Origin: UBA932 sp031548545
GTDB lineage: Bacteria; Bacteroidota; Bacteroidia; Bacteroidales; UBA932
NCBI GenBank assembly: GCA_031548545.1
Contig: JAVBQY010000016.1
Coordinates: 42,920-106,919 of the forward strand
Reading direction: 5' to 3'
Length of the DNA stretch: 64,000 bases
Shown here piece by piece: positions 24,938 to 32,391 of this stretch. Position 1 is the first letter of the stretch. Each line of letters starts with the position of its first letter. Under the pieces are notes generated by a model that was not told the origin of the DNA, made no database searches, and saw only the letters and a list, made by a program, of their open reading frames with translations. Made by a program: the position numbers and the translations under genes.

Positions 24938-24970
24938 CAAAGTTAAGCAAATATTTTGAATTTTACCAAA
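24938..24970 (-). promoter_or_regulatory. Promoter of tRNA-Arg
   Basis: On the minus strand TTTG, a 21-base spacer and TAACTTTG match the Bacteroidota consensus. The box ends 15 bases before the tRNA. It overlaps the last codons of the upstream glycosyltransferase gene and may also drive the kinase-regulator pair. Confidence 0.75.
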
Positions 24971-25683
24971 TGCCATTTCTGCAGGCGGTAGGCGGCAGCG
25001 GTGGCCAATACCCCGAAACCATATTTGGTACTGCGGCGTATATTGATAGACGAGGCTTCTTCAAAATATTTTGTAGGGCATGTCATTTCTGCAATCTCAA
25101 AACCTTTGAAGAAGAGCTGTGCCAACATCTGATTGTCGAATACAAAATCTTCAGAATTAACATGATAATCGATAGATTGTAATGCTTCTTTAGAGAAAGC
25201 GCGATAGCCCGTATGGTACTCACTGAGCTTTTGGCTCATCAGGATATTCTGCACCAGGGTCAACCCGCGATTGGCAATATACTTATACAGGGGCATGCCG
25301 CCGCGTAAAGCGCCTTTACCCAATATACGCGACCCCAACACCACCGGATACACCTCGTTGGCAATCATGTAGGCCATGGAATGGATCAGTTTGGGCGTAT
25401 ACTGGTAATCGGGATGCAACATGATGACAATATCCGACGACAATTCCAGCGCCTTGTCATAGCAACTTTTCTGATTGCCGCCGTAACCACGGTTACGTTC
25501 ATGCCTCACAATATGTTTGATGCCCAGGGAGGCCGCCTTGGCCACGGTGTTATCCCGGCTATTATCGTCAACCAAAATAACATGGTCTACAATTTCAAAC
25601 GGAATTTCATTGTAAGTACGTTCAAGGGTCAGTTCTGCATTGTACGCCGGCAAAACAACGGTAATAATTTTATTTCCTATCAT
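24943..25683 (-). CDS. GT2 glycosyltransferase (polyprenol-phosphate sugar synthase-like)
   Basis: A 246-residue family 2 glycosyltransferase with the GT-A nucleotide-binding motifs VVLPAYNAE at the start, DDNSRDNT (about 39-46) and the metal-site region IMLHPDYQYTP (about 92-102). The sequence resembles dolichyl/polyprenyl-phosphate mannose or glucose synthases, which move a sugar from a nucleotide donor to a lipid phosphate on the inner membrane. The usual DxD-like D-x-D-x-Q-H motif reads HPDYQY here. No membrane segments follow the catalytic domain. It ends a pfp-DUF6913-GT2 unit, two bases after the preceding gene. Donor and acceptor are unknown. Confidence 0.8.
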   Translation of the reverse strand: MIGNKIITVVLPAYNAELTLERTYNEIPFEIVDHVILVDDNSRDNTVAKAASLGIKHIVRHERNRGYGGNQKSCYDKALELSSDIVIMLHPDYQYTPKLIHSMAYMIANEVYPVVLGSRILGKGALRGGMPLYKYIANRGLTLVQNILMSQKLSEYHTGYRAFSKEALQSIDYHVNSEDFVFDNQMLAQLFFKGFEIAEMTCPTKYFEEASSINIRRSTKYGFGVLATAAAYRLQKWHLVKFKIFA

Positions 25684-25685
25684 AA

Positions 25686-26228
25686 TTATTGCTTCATCTC
25701 AATAGTTTGGAGATAATGTATCAGGGCATCGGCAAGGGCTTCCGGAGAAACATCAATATCTCCCGGCGATATGACCAGATCATAAGGATGGCCGGGATAG
25801 GCGCTCCGGCCAACCTTCATTCTGGCGTTAGACAGCATGGCACAATAACGCAGTCCCGGAATATCACCCCGACTTAGGTCGATAAAAATATCAACCGGTT
25901 GTTCCATTCGTTCCAAAACCTTGCCGGAACGACATTTCCCATACCAATTCACCTCCGTCCGGTCAAAAAATAAATGGGTAACACTAAGTTCCAACGTTGC
26001 TTTTTGTTTTTTGTCCGCACAATAGGCCGATGCCGAACAGCTGACAGACCTGGCAGCAAGGAAAGCGATTATTTTTTCCACCGCCTGCCGGTCCGGCTCA
26101 CTATAGGCATAGAGAATCTCCACCGTGCGGGCGGCATTAAAATTAAAAAAAACCGGCACATGCTTCCGCCCATGCAGCTTTTTACCGACATCCCGGCGGA
26201 AGGCATATTGCTTAATCGCTTTAAACAT
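25686..26228 (-). CDS. DUF6913-like conserved protein
   Basis: A 180-residue soluble protein without signal peptide or membrane segment. It resembles a Bacteroidota-specific family of unknown function (DUF6913, recalled rather than searched): a basic N-terminus, a central Rossmann-like alternation with FDRTEVNWYGK and FIDLSRGDIPGLRYCAMLSNARMKVGR, and a C-terminal helix. It sits between the phosphofructokinase gene (nine bases upstream) and the glycosyltransferase gene (two bases downstream). I cannot assign a function. Confidence 0.6.
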   Translation of the reverse strand: MFKAIKQYAFRRDVGKKLHGRKHVPVFFNFNAARTVEILYAYSEPDRQAVEKIIAFLAARSVSCSASAYCADKKQKATLELSVTHLFFDRTEVNWYGKCRSGKVLERMEQPVDIFIDLSRGDIPGLRYCAMLSNARMKVGRSAYPGHPYDLVISPGDIDVSPEALADALIHYLQTIEMKQ

Positions 26229-26237
26229 TGTCCCGGG

Positions 26238-27473
26238 TTATTTCCAGTTTAATATTTTATAGAAATCGTAGGTCTCAGGATCGGGCACATATTTTTTAGC
26301 GGCTTCATAATCCGCCGGCAGCACATAGTGCATCATATTGCGGATAATGGCCTGTATGCTTTCACCTTCAATATCCACCAGACGCGGCAGGATTTTTCCG
26401 GTAATCGGATCCTGCAGGTCTTTCAGGAACAAAGGAGAAACATCACCGTTGGTATTTACATAGACCATACAACCGGTATGTTTGGCTGCAAAAAGTTTAT
26501 AAACGCCCAGGCCCATCAGGGTACAATACTGACGGTCATAAGCCGTAGGGGTATCACAACGGACTTCGTAACCGATTTCCACAGGACGGCATTTCACTTT
26601 CAGTTTTATCTGCTCCAACTTATTATCTATCATTTCACTGAAAATATGCGCCTTGCTGACCTTACCCAGTTCCGGGTGGCCATGGTCATCATAGGAGAAG
26701 TGAATGCCCGACTTCTTAATTTCTTCGTCACTAAGCGCATGAAAAACCCCTTCCGAAATCACCACGGCCCCGTAATCCATACCCATTACCTTACGCTTAA
26801 TCATAGCGGAAATGACCAGGTTAACGATTTTATCAATGGTAATCTCCGTTTTATTGAACATTTCGGGAATCACAATCATCGGGTAATGGCAGGCAGCCCC
26901 TATGCTAAAGGCAAGGTGACCGGCAGACCGTCCCATGGCGGCTACAATAAACCAGTTGCGGCTGGTACGCGCATCTTCATAGACTACTGTGGCAATCTCT
27001 GTTCCGCCATGTTTGGCAGACTCATAGCCGAAGGTGGGCATATTGTTAGGCAGCGGCAGGTCATTGTCAATGGTTTTAGGCACATGAATGTTGGAGATAG
27101 GATAACTCTTCTCCATCAAAAACTTAGCCACACGGTTGGCGGTAGAAGCGGTATCATCCCCTCCTACGGTAACCAGCAATTTGATATTATTTTCTTTAAA
27201 CAGATCAAGGTTAAAGCGTTTTTCAAAATCTTCCGCCGTAGGTTTGTAACGGCTCATCACCACCACAGATCCGCCACGGTTGAACATATCGTCCGCCTCC
27301 TTGAAGTCTATTTCCATCATTTCTGGTTCGGAGGTAAATAAACTGCTATAGCCCTTGTGCAGACCGATCACACGGTAGCCCTGACTTAAAAATACCTTGG
27401 CTACACTCCCTACCACGGTGTTCATTCCAGGAGCCGGTCCGCCCCCCGTCAAAATTGCAATTGCCTCTTTCAT
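26238..27473 (-). CDS. pfp: Pyrophosphate-dependent 6-phosphofructokinase
   Basis: A 411-residue member of the PfkA family. Two positions decide the phosphate donor: the stretch GGDDT (104-108) has aspartate where ATP enzymes have GGDGS, and PKTIDND (132-138) has lysine where ATP enzymes have glycine. Both are hallmarks of enzymes that use pyrophosphate and catalyse a reversible step between fructose-6-phosphate and fructose-1,6-bisphosphate. The N-terminal LTGGGPAPGMNTVV loop is normal. It is transcribed away from the class II aldolase gene, so two successive glycolytic steps share one intergenic region. Length fits the short group rather than the 550-residue plant/Bacteroides type. Confidence 0.85.
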   Translation of the reverse strand: MKEAIAILTGGGPAPGMNTVVGSVAKVFLSQGYRVIGLHKGYSSLFTSEPEMMEIDFKEADDMFNRGGSVVVMSRYKPTAEDFEKRFNLDLFKENNIKLLVTVGGDDTASTANRVAKFLMEKSYPISNIHVPKTIDNDLPLPNNMPTFGYESAKHGGTEIATVVYEDARTSRNWFIVAAMGRSAGHLAFSIGAACHYPMIVIPEMFNKTEITIDKIVNLVISAMIKRKVMGMDYGAVVISEGVFHALSDEEIKKSGIHFSYDDHGHPELGKVSKAHIFSEMIDNKLEQIKLKVKCRPVEIGYEVRCDTPTAYDRQYCTLMGLGVYKLFAAKHTGCMVYVNTNGDVSPLFLKDLQDPITGKILPRLVDIEGESIQAIIRNMMHYVLPADYEAAKKYVPDPETYDFYKILNWK

Positions 27474-27508
27474 ATTATATTGATGATCTTTATATTGATT
27501 ATTCCGGA

Positions 27509-27516
27509 CAAAAATA
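27509..27516 (-). promoter_or_regulatory. -7 box (TATTTTTG) for the pfp unit
   Basis: On the minus strand TATTTTTG matches TAnnTTTG and lies 35 bases before the pfp ATG. No clear -33 block. It is close to the divergent fba promoter, so the two may be regulated together. Confidence 0.4.
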
Positions 27517-27538
27517 CGAAAAACTATTGAAAAAAGCT

Positions 27539-27546
27539 TAACTTTG
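27539..27546 (+). promoter_or_regulatory. -7 box (TAACTTTG) for fba
   Basis: TAACTTTG followed by C matches the consensus and lies 45 bases before the aldolase ATG. A convincing -33 block at the right distance is missing. Confidence 0.55.
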
Positions 27547-27591
27547 CAGCGTTAAGTTTTTGAAAAATTTATAAAAAACAACATAAATATT

Positions 27592-28554
27592 ATGATTAGC
27601 TACAAAGAACTCGGCCTGGTGAATTCGCGCGAATTATTCGCCAAGGCCATTAAAGGTGGGTATGCCATTCCGGCATTCAATTTCAACAATATGGAGCAAA
27701 TGCAGGCTATTATTGCTGCCTGCGTGGAAACCAAATCTCCGGTTATCCTCCAGGTGTCAAGCGGCGCCCGCAAGTACGCCAACCAAACCCTGTTACGTTA
27801 CATGGCCCAAGGCGCTGTGGAATATGCCAAGGAATTGGGCTGCAATATTCCCATCGTATTACACCTCGACCATGGCGACAGCTTTGAGTTGTGCAAGTCG
27901 TGTATTGAATATGGCTTTTCCAGTGTGATGATCGACGGCTCACACCACGATTATAATAAAAATGTGGAGCTTACTGCACAAGTGGTGGAATACGCCCACA
28001 AATATGACGTAACCGTAGAAGGTGAACTGGGCGTACTGGCCGGTGTGGAAGACGAGGTAAGCGCCGAACACCATACTTATACGCAGCCGGAAGAAGTACA
28101 GGATTTCGTAAAGAAAACCGGCGTTGACTCCCTGGCGATCTCCATCGGCACTTCTCACGGGGCTTTCAAATTCAAACCGGGACAGAAACCGGAAATCCGT
28201 CTGGATATACTGGCCGAAATTGAAAAGCGTATTCCCGGCTTCCCCATCGTATTGCATGGCGCCTCCAGCGTTCCGCAAGAGGTAGTAGCCATGATCAATC
28301 AATACGGCGGCGCCTTGAAAGATTCTATCGGCATTCCCGAAGACCAACTGCGTGCGGCGGCCAAATCGGCAGTATGCAAGATCAACATCGACAGTGACGG
28401 CCGCCTGGCCATGACAGCCGGTGTACGCAAGGTGATGTTTGAAAATCCTGCCGAATTCGACCCGCGCAAGTACCTCGGCCCTGCCCGCGATATGCTGAAA
28501 ACACTCTATATCCACAAGGTGAAAGAAGTGCTGGGCAGCAACGACAAAGCCTAA
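27592..28554 (+). CDS. fba: Class II fructose-bisphosphate aldolase
   Basis: A 320-residue zinc-dependent aldolase that splits fructose-1,6-bisphosphate to the two triose phosphates. Visible are the catalytic/zinc motif HLDHGD (91-96), the second metal motif VEGELG, and the phosphate- and cation-binding SIGTSHGAFKF and VLHGASSVP stretches. Length and motifs fit the class IIB-like Bacteroidota enzyme. Related class II aldolases act on tagatose-bisphosphate, but the divergent phosphofructokinase supports glycolysis. A strong terminator follows. Confidence 0.93.
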   Translation: MISYKELGLVNSRELFAKAIKGGYAIPAFNFNNMEQMQAIIAACVETKSPVILQVSSGARKYANQTLLRYMAQGAVEYAKELGCNIPIVLHLDHGDSFELCKSCIEYGFSSVMIDGSHHDYNKNVELTAQVVEYAHKYDVTVEGELGVLAGVEDEVSAEHHTYTQPEEVQDFVKKTGVDSLAISIGTSHGAFKFKPGQKPEIRLDILAEIEKRIPGFPIVLHGASSVPQEVVAMINQYGGALKDSIGIPEDQLRAAAKSAVCKINIDSDGRLAMTAGVRKVMFENPAEFDPRKYLGPARDMLKTLYIHKVKEVLGSNDKA

Positions 28555-28570
28555 AGGTTTATACCCTAAT

Positions 28571-28608
28571 AAAAAAACGGCCGCAAAAAAATCGCGGCCG
28601 TTTTTTTT
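28571..28608. terminator. Bidirectional terminator after fba
   Basis: CGGCCGC and GCGGCCG form a seven-base GC stem, extended by A/T pairs, with seven As before it and eight Ts after it. It serves fba and the convergent MBL-hydrolase gene. Confidence 0.92.
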
Positions 28609-28626
28609 ATACCTTGTCCCCTACAA

Positions 28627-29391
28627 TCAATCAATATCCAGCACCAGGCCGTCGTAGGCTATAAACACATGCTCAGGCATAGCGGCCTGCAGGGGGGCAT
28701 GCGCCTCAAGGCGGTGTGAGATATGCGTGACATAAGCGCGTTGCGGCTTTACCAGTGCAATAAAATCAAGCGCCTCTTCAATACTGAAATGAGAAATATG
28801 ACTGCCGTGCTTTACGGCATTCACCACCAAGACATCCAGATCGCGCAATTTATCCAACTCACTTTCCGGAACAGTTTTGGCATCTGTAATGTAGGCCAGG
28901 CAGCCGATTCTGAATCCCAGAATGGGCAGTCGGTAATGATACACCCGCACCGGCTGCACGGGCACACCGGCAATCAGGCAGGCCTGTTCGCTAAGGGCGT
29001 GCAGGCTCATTTCCGGGGAACCCGGATATTTATGTTCGGCAAAAACATAGTTGTACTCCTTTTTCAAGGCCTCCAGCACCCGGGGCTCCGCATAAATATC
29101 CACCGGCTTATCCGTAATATGATTGAAGGCGCGTACATCGTCCAGTCCGGCGGTGTGGTCCTTATGCTCATGGGTAAGGAGTATCGCATCCAACTGCTGC
29201 ACATTGGCTTGCAGGAGCTGCTGCCGGAAATCAGGACCGGCGTCAATCAATAAGACCTTTCCGCCCGTCTCTACCAGGGCGGAGGCGCGCAGGCGCTTAT
29301 CATGCGGATCCTTGCTGCGGCAGACGGAACAGTTACAAGCAATGACAGGTACCCCTTGCGAAGTACCTGTTCCTAAAAAAGTGAGTTTCAT
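28627..29391 (-). CDS. MBL-fold phosphodiesterase (PhnP-like)
   Basis: A 254-residue metallo-beta-lactamase-fold hydrolase. It has the metal motif THEHKDHTAG (HxHxDH), later histidines in VVNAVKHGSHISHF and YVTHISHR, and an N-terminal cysteine cluster CNCSVCRSKDPHDKR typical of PhnP-like enzymes, where it holds a structural zinc. PhnP opens cyclic ribose phosphates in phosphonate use, but Bacteroidota homologues occur without phosphonate genes, so a general phosphodiesterase role is safer. It lies four bases after the aminotransferase gene in the same unit. Confidence 0.82.
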   Translation of the reverse strand: MKLTFLGTGTSQGVPVIACNCSVCRSKDPHDKRLRASALVETGGKVLLIDAGPDFRQQLLQANVQQLDAILLTHEHKDHTAGLDDVRAFNHITDKPVDIYAEPRVLEALKKEYNYVFAEHKYPGSPEMSLHALSEQACLIAGVPVQPVRVYHYRLPILGFRIGCLAYITDAKTVPESELDKLRDLDVLVVNAVKHGSHISHFSIEEALDFIALVKPQRAYVTHISHRLEAHAPLQAAMPEHVFIAYDGLVLDID

Positions 29392-29395
29392 TTTC

Positions 29396-30601
29396 TTACT
29401 TTATCGTGCGACCGGGATATTGCTTCAAAGCCACTTCAAGGCATTCCACGGCCTTTTCCAGGTCAGGTACATTGAGGACATAGGCAATACGGGCCTCATT
29501 CAATCCACGGCCGGGGGTGGCATAAAAGCCTGAGGCGGGGGCCAGCATTACGGTCTGTTTTTCATGCTCAAAAGACTCCAGGAGCCATTGGGCAAATTTA
29601 TCACAATCATCAACAGGCAATTGGGCTACGGCATAGAATGCGCCTTCGGGCATAGGACAATGTACCCCTTCTATTTTATTCAGCGCATTGACCATAAAAT
29701 CACGACGGCGCATATACTCCGCCCGCATTTCCGCAAAATATTCGGGGGGGGTAGCCAAAGCGCCTTCCGCCGCAATCTGACCCAGCGCCGGAGAACAAAG
29801 GCGGGCCTGAGCGAAACGCATCACCGCCGCAATAACCGCTTTATTACGGCTCACCAGGGCGCCGATACGCACACCGCAAAGACTGTAGCGTTTAGACACG
29901 GAGTCTATCAATACAACATTTTGCTCCACGCCTTTCAGGTCCATGCAGGAGAAGAAAGGCTTGTCGCCATAAAGGAAATCACGGTACACCTCATCGGTAA
30001 ACAAGAACAGGTTATGTTTCTTCACCAATTCTCCCAATGCTTCCAGTTCTTCACGCGTATATACGTAACCGGTAGGGTTGCCGGGGTTGTTAATCAGAAT
30101 AGCCTTTGTCTTCGGGGTTATGGCTTTTTCAAATTCACTGATCGGAGGCAGGGTGAAATCCATATCCTTTCCACTGCTCACGGGCTTCAATGTCACGTCC
30201 GTCCAGCGGGCAAAGCCACGATAATTGGTATAGAACGGTTCCATCACAATCACCTCGTCACCCGGATTCAGACAGACTAAAAAAGCCAGCATCAGACCTT
30301 CGGAACCGCCGGTGGTAATGATCATATCTTCACAGGTGATATCCGACATTCCCAAGGATTGATAGAATTTTGCCAGTCCGTCGCGGTAAGATTCAATCCC
30401 TGCAGAGTGCGGATAAGCCACCTGTTTGAGGTGTATATTCCGGACAGCCTCCATGGCTACGGCCGGAGCATCCACATCCGGCTGGCCAATGTTCAGGTGA
30501 TAAACCTTAACGCCTTTCTTTTTAGCCTTTTCGGCAAAGGGAACTAATTTACGGATGGCCGAAGCGGGCATCTCATGTGCTTTTTTCGATATTTCCAACA
30601 T
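29396..30601 (-). CDS. Class I/II PLP aminotransferase (aspartate aminotransferase-like)
   Basis: A 401-residue fold-I aminotransferase. Motifs are the substrate-loop NIGQPDVDAP, cofactor stretch TTGGSEGL, NNPGNPTGYVYT, FTDEVYRDF and the Schiff-base lysine K237 in DSVSKRYSLCG. Overall it resembles the aspartate/aromatic aminotransferase subgroup that moves amino groups between aspartate or another amino acid and 2-oxoglutarate. It is the first gene of a two-gene unit with the MBL hydrolase. A -7 box TAAATTTG lies about 50 bases before the ATG. Exact amino-acid preference is uncertain. Confidence 0.82.
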   Translation of the reverse strand: MLEISKKAHEMPASAIRKLVPFAEKAKKKGVKVYHLNIGQPDVDAPAVAMEAVRNIHLKQVAYPHSAGIESYRDGLAKFYQSLGMSDITCEDMIITTGGSEGLMLAFLVCLNPGDEVIVMEPFYTNYRGFARWTDVTLKPVSSGKDMDFTLPPISEFEKAITPKTKAILINNPGNPTGYVYTREELEALGELVKKHNLFLFTDEVYRDFLYGDKPFFSCMDLKGVEQNVVLIDSVSKRYSLCGVRIGALVSRNKAVIAAVMRFAQARLCSPALGQIAAEGALATPPEYFAEMRAEYMRRRDFMVNALNKIEGVHCPMPEGAFYAVAQLPVDDCDKFAQWLLESFEHEKQTVMLAPASGFYATPGRGLNEARIAYVLNVPDLEKAVECLEVALKQYPGRTIK

Positions 30602-30651
30602 AATTTAAAAGTTTCTATATTTTAGGTTAAAAGTTTCCTTTTTTGAGTCGA

Positions 30652-30659
30652 CAAATTTA
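30652..30659 (-). promoter_or_regulatory. -7 box (TAAATTTG) for the aminotransferase unit
   Basis: TAAATTTG on the minus strand matches the consensus, 50 bases before the ATG. No matching -33 block, so support is moderate. Confidence 0.4.
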
Positions 30660-30661
30660 CA

Positions 30662-32284
30662 TTAATTTTCCGAGAAACGGTAAACTTCATACGCGTATTC
30701 ATCAAAATTAATAGTCACGAGGCCTTCCGGCGAAAGTTCCAACGGCGCACCCGGATGTAAAAGAGGCTTCAGGCGGAAAGCCGCGCCTTTTTCACAGCCC
30801 ATGGTCTGCATGGCATGCTCCGGGATATGCAGCGTTAAAGCCCCGGGCTGCCCTTCAAAACGGGCAACCACCAACAGGCGCTCGGACGGCGTATGGCGCA
30901 AGAAGGCATAACAGCGTTCCATCCCCGGCACGCCGCCATTGGCCCACATCAGGTCATAAAACTCCCCGGAGGCCAAGGTGACCGAATCCCGCACGAAGCG
31001 CAACAACTGTTGATAAGCGGCATGCAACGAATAAGGCCGGCCATGACTCGCTGATCTGTCGCTATGCGCGAGCGCCTTTTCTTTCAAGTACGCCTGCAAT
31101 GTCGGCACCGCAATATAATCAAAAATAGAAGTACGGCCGTCATCACCACTAAAGCCCTTAGCCCCTTCGGCCGGTTCGCCGGTTTCCTGACCGGCATAGA
31201 CCATCACAGGCCCCTTATGCATAGCAGCACTCACCAACATGGCCGGCAGCGCTTTTAACGGATCTCCGGCAAAAAAGCGGGAAGCAATACGCTGCTCATC
31301 GTGGTTTTCCATAAACCGCAGCATGTGTTCACCCATGCCCTCCACCGCCTGCCAGCAAGCGGTAAGATCAAAGGTGGAACGATGATGGCAAACCACCTCC
31401 CTCAAGCAATCATACAAACCGACCTTGTCATACAGGTAATCAAAATGACCGGTAAATATATACGCTTTATAGGTGGCGGGATTATAAGTCTCTGCTATAA
31501 AAACAAGCGACGGATACTGTGCTTTCACCTGCGGTAAGGCCCAGTTCCAAAAATCCAGCGGCACCATTTCCGCCATGTCGCAGCGGAAACCGTCAATGCC
31601 CTTAGCCGCCCAGAACAACAGGATATCCAGCATTTTTTGCCACACACCGCTTTGCTGTCCGGTCCCTGCGCCATAATTCAACTTTACGGTCTCATACCAG
31701 TCATTTACTGAAGGATGAGCCGAAAAACAATCATTACCGGTAGCCTTGGCCGGAGACTCTTTGTAAGTCCCGGCAACCGGCAATACCAGCGGTTCATTCA
31801 AATAATAAAAATCATTAGAAAGCGTGAATAGCTGTGACGGATCATCGTCCTGTCCAAGGCCTCGCACCCCGTCCGGCTGCTGCGAGGAACGGTAATTCCG
31901 GGCCACATGGTTGGGCACAAAGTCAATAATCACTTTCAGGCCGCGGTCATGCGTCCGCCTCAGCAAGGCTTCAAACTCGTCCATGCGCTGTCCGGCTTCC
32001 GTAGCCAGGTCCGGATCCACATCATAATAATCTATCACAGCATAGGGTGAGCCGGCTTTCCCTTTCACTATTTCCGGATAAGGCCCGGGCTTGGCATGAC
32101 GGATAACGCCGGTATACCATACATGGGTAATCCCCATCGCCACCATATCGTCCAGTGCTTCTTCCGTAAAATCATTGAACTTTCCGACGCCATTCTGCGC
32201 CATCGTCCCATTAAACACCTGTTTTTCAACTTTATTTCCAAACCAACGGGGAAAGACCTGATAAATAACTATTTTTTTGCTCAT
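30662..32284 (-). CDS. GH13 alpha-amylase-family protein, cytoplasmic
   Basis: A 540-residue glycoside hydrolase family 13 enzyme without signal peptide. Conserved regions are DFVPNHVARN (region I), GFRCDMAEM with the nucleophile D236, VFIAETYN with the acid/base E265, and FMENHDEQR with D329. After the barrel a C-terminal beta domain begins near residue 430. It should act on alpha-glucans or malto-oligosaccharides inside the cell, perhaps on stored glycogen; neighbours give no further hint. I place the start at the ATG (MSKKIVIYQ) rather than at an in-frame TTG three codons upstream, which lies within promoter-like sequence. Confidence 0.82.
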   Translation of the reverse strand: MSKKIVIYQVFPRWFGNKVEKQVFNGTMAQNGVGKFNDFTEEALDDMVAMGITHVWYTGVIRHAKPGPYPEIVKGKAGSPYAVIDYYDVDPDLATEAGQRMDEFEALLRRTHDRGLKVIIDFVPNHVARNYRSSQQPDGVRGLGQDDDPSQLFTLSNDFYYLNEPLVLPVAGTYKESPAKATGNDCFSAHPSVNDWYETVKLNYGAGTGQQSGVWQKMLDILLFWAAKGIDGFRCDMAEMVPLDFWNWALPQVKAQYPSLVFIAETYNPATYKAYIFTGHFDYLYDKVGLYDCLREVVCHHRSTFDLTACWQAVEGMGEHMLRFMENHDEQRIASRFFAGDPLKALPAMLVSAAMHKGPVMVYAGQETGEPAEGAKGFSGDDGRTSIFDYIAVPTLQAYLKEKALAHSDRSASHGRPYSLHAAYQQLLRFVRDSVTLASGEFYDLMWANGGVPGMERCYAFLRHTPSERLLVVARFEGQPGALTLHIPEHAMQTMGCEKGAAFRLKPLLHPGAPLELSPEGLVTINFDEYAYEVYRFSEN

Positions 32285-32290
32285 ATTGAG

Positions 32291-32308
32291 CAAAATTAAA
32301 CAAAATTA
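32291..32308 (-). promoter_or_regulatory. Two tandem -7-like boxes (TAATTTTG) before the GH13 gene
   Basis: TAATTTTG occurs twice on the minus strand, ten bases apart, matching TAnnTTTG. The nearer one is only six bases before the ATG, the farther 16. No -33 block stands out, and A/T-rich chance matches are possible. Confidence 0.3.
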
Positions 32309-32362
32309 ATGGCTGCGCCTAATAAATTCTTCCGACCCCACGCTCAATTTTCAATTTATCAC

Positions 32363-32370
32363 TATCTTTG
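32363..32370 (+). promoter_or_regulatory. -7 box (TATCTTTG) for valS
   Basis: TATCTTTG followed by C lies 21 bases before the valS ATG. Leader would be about 14 bases. An ATG at 32384 is out of frame and is not the start. Confidence 0.6.
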
Positions 32371-32391
32371 CCGTCTTAAACTTATGAATAT

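Noticed and set aside
24709..25182. Plus-strand frame across tRNA-Arg
   Set aside because: Contains the typical false peptide GGSRTRDLQIRNLLLYP that arises from antisense translation of tRNA genes.
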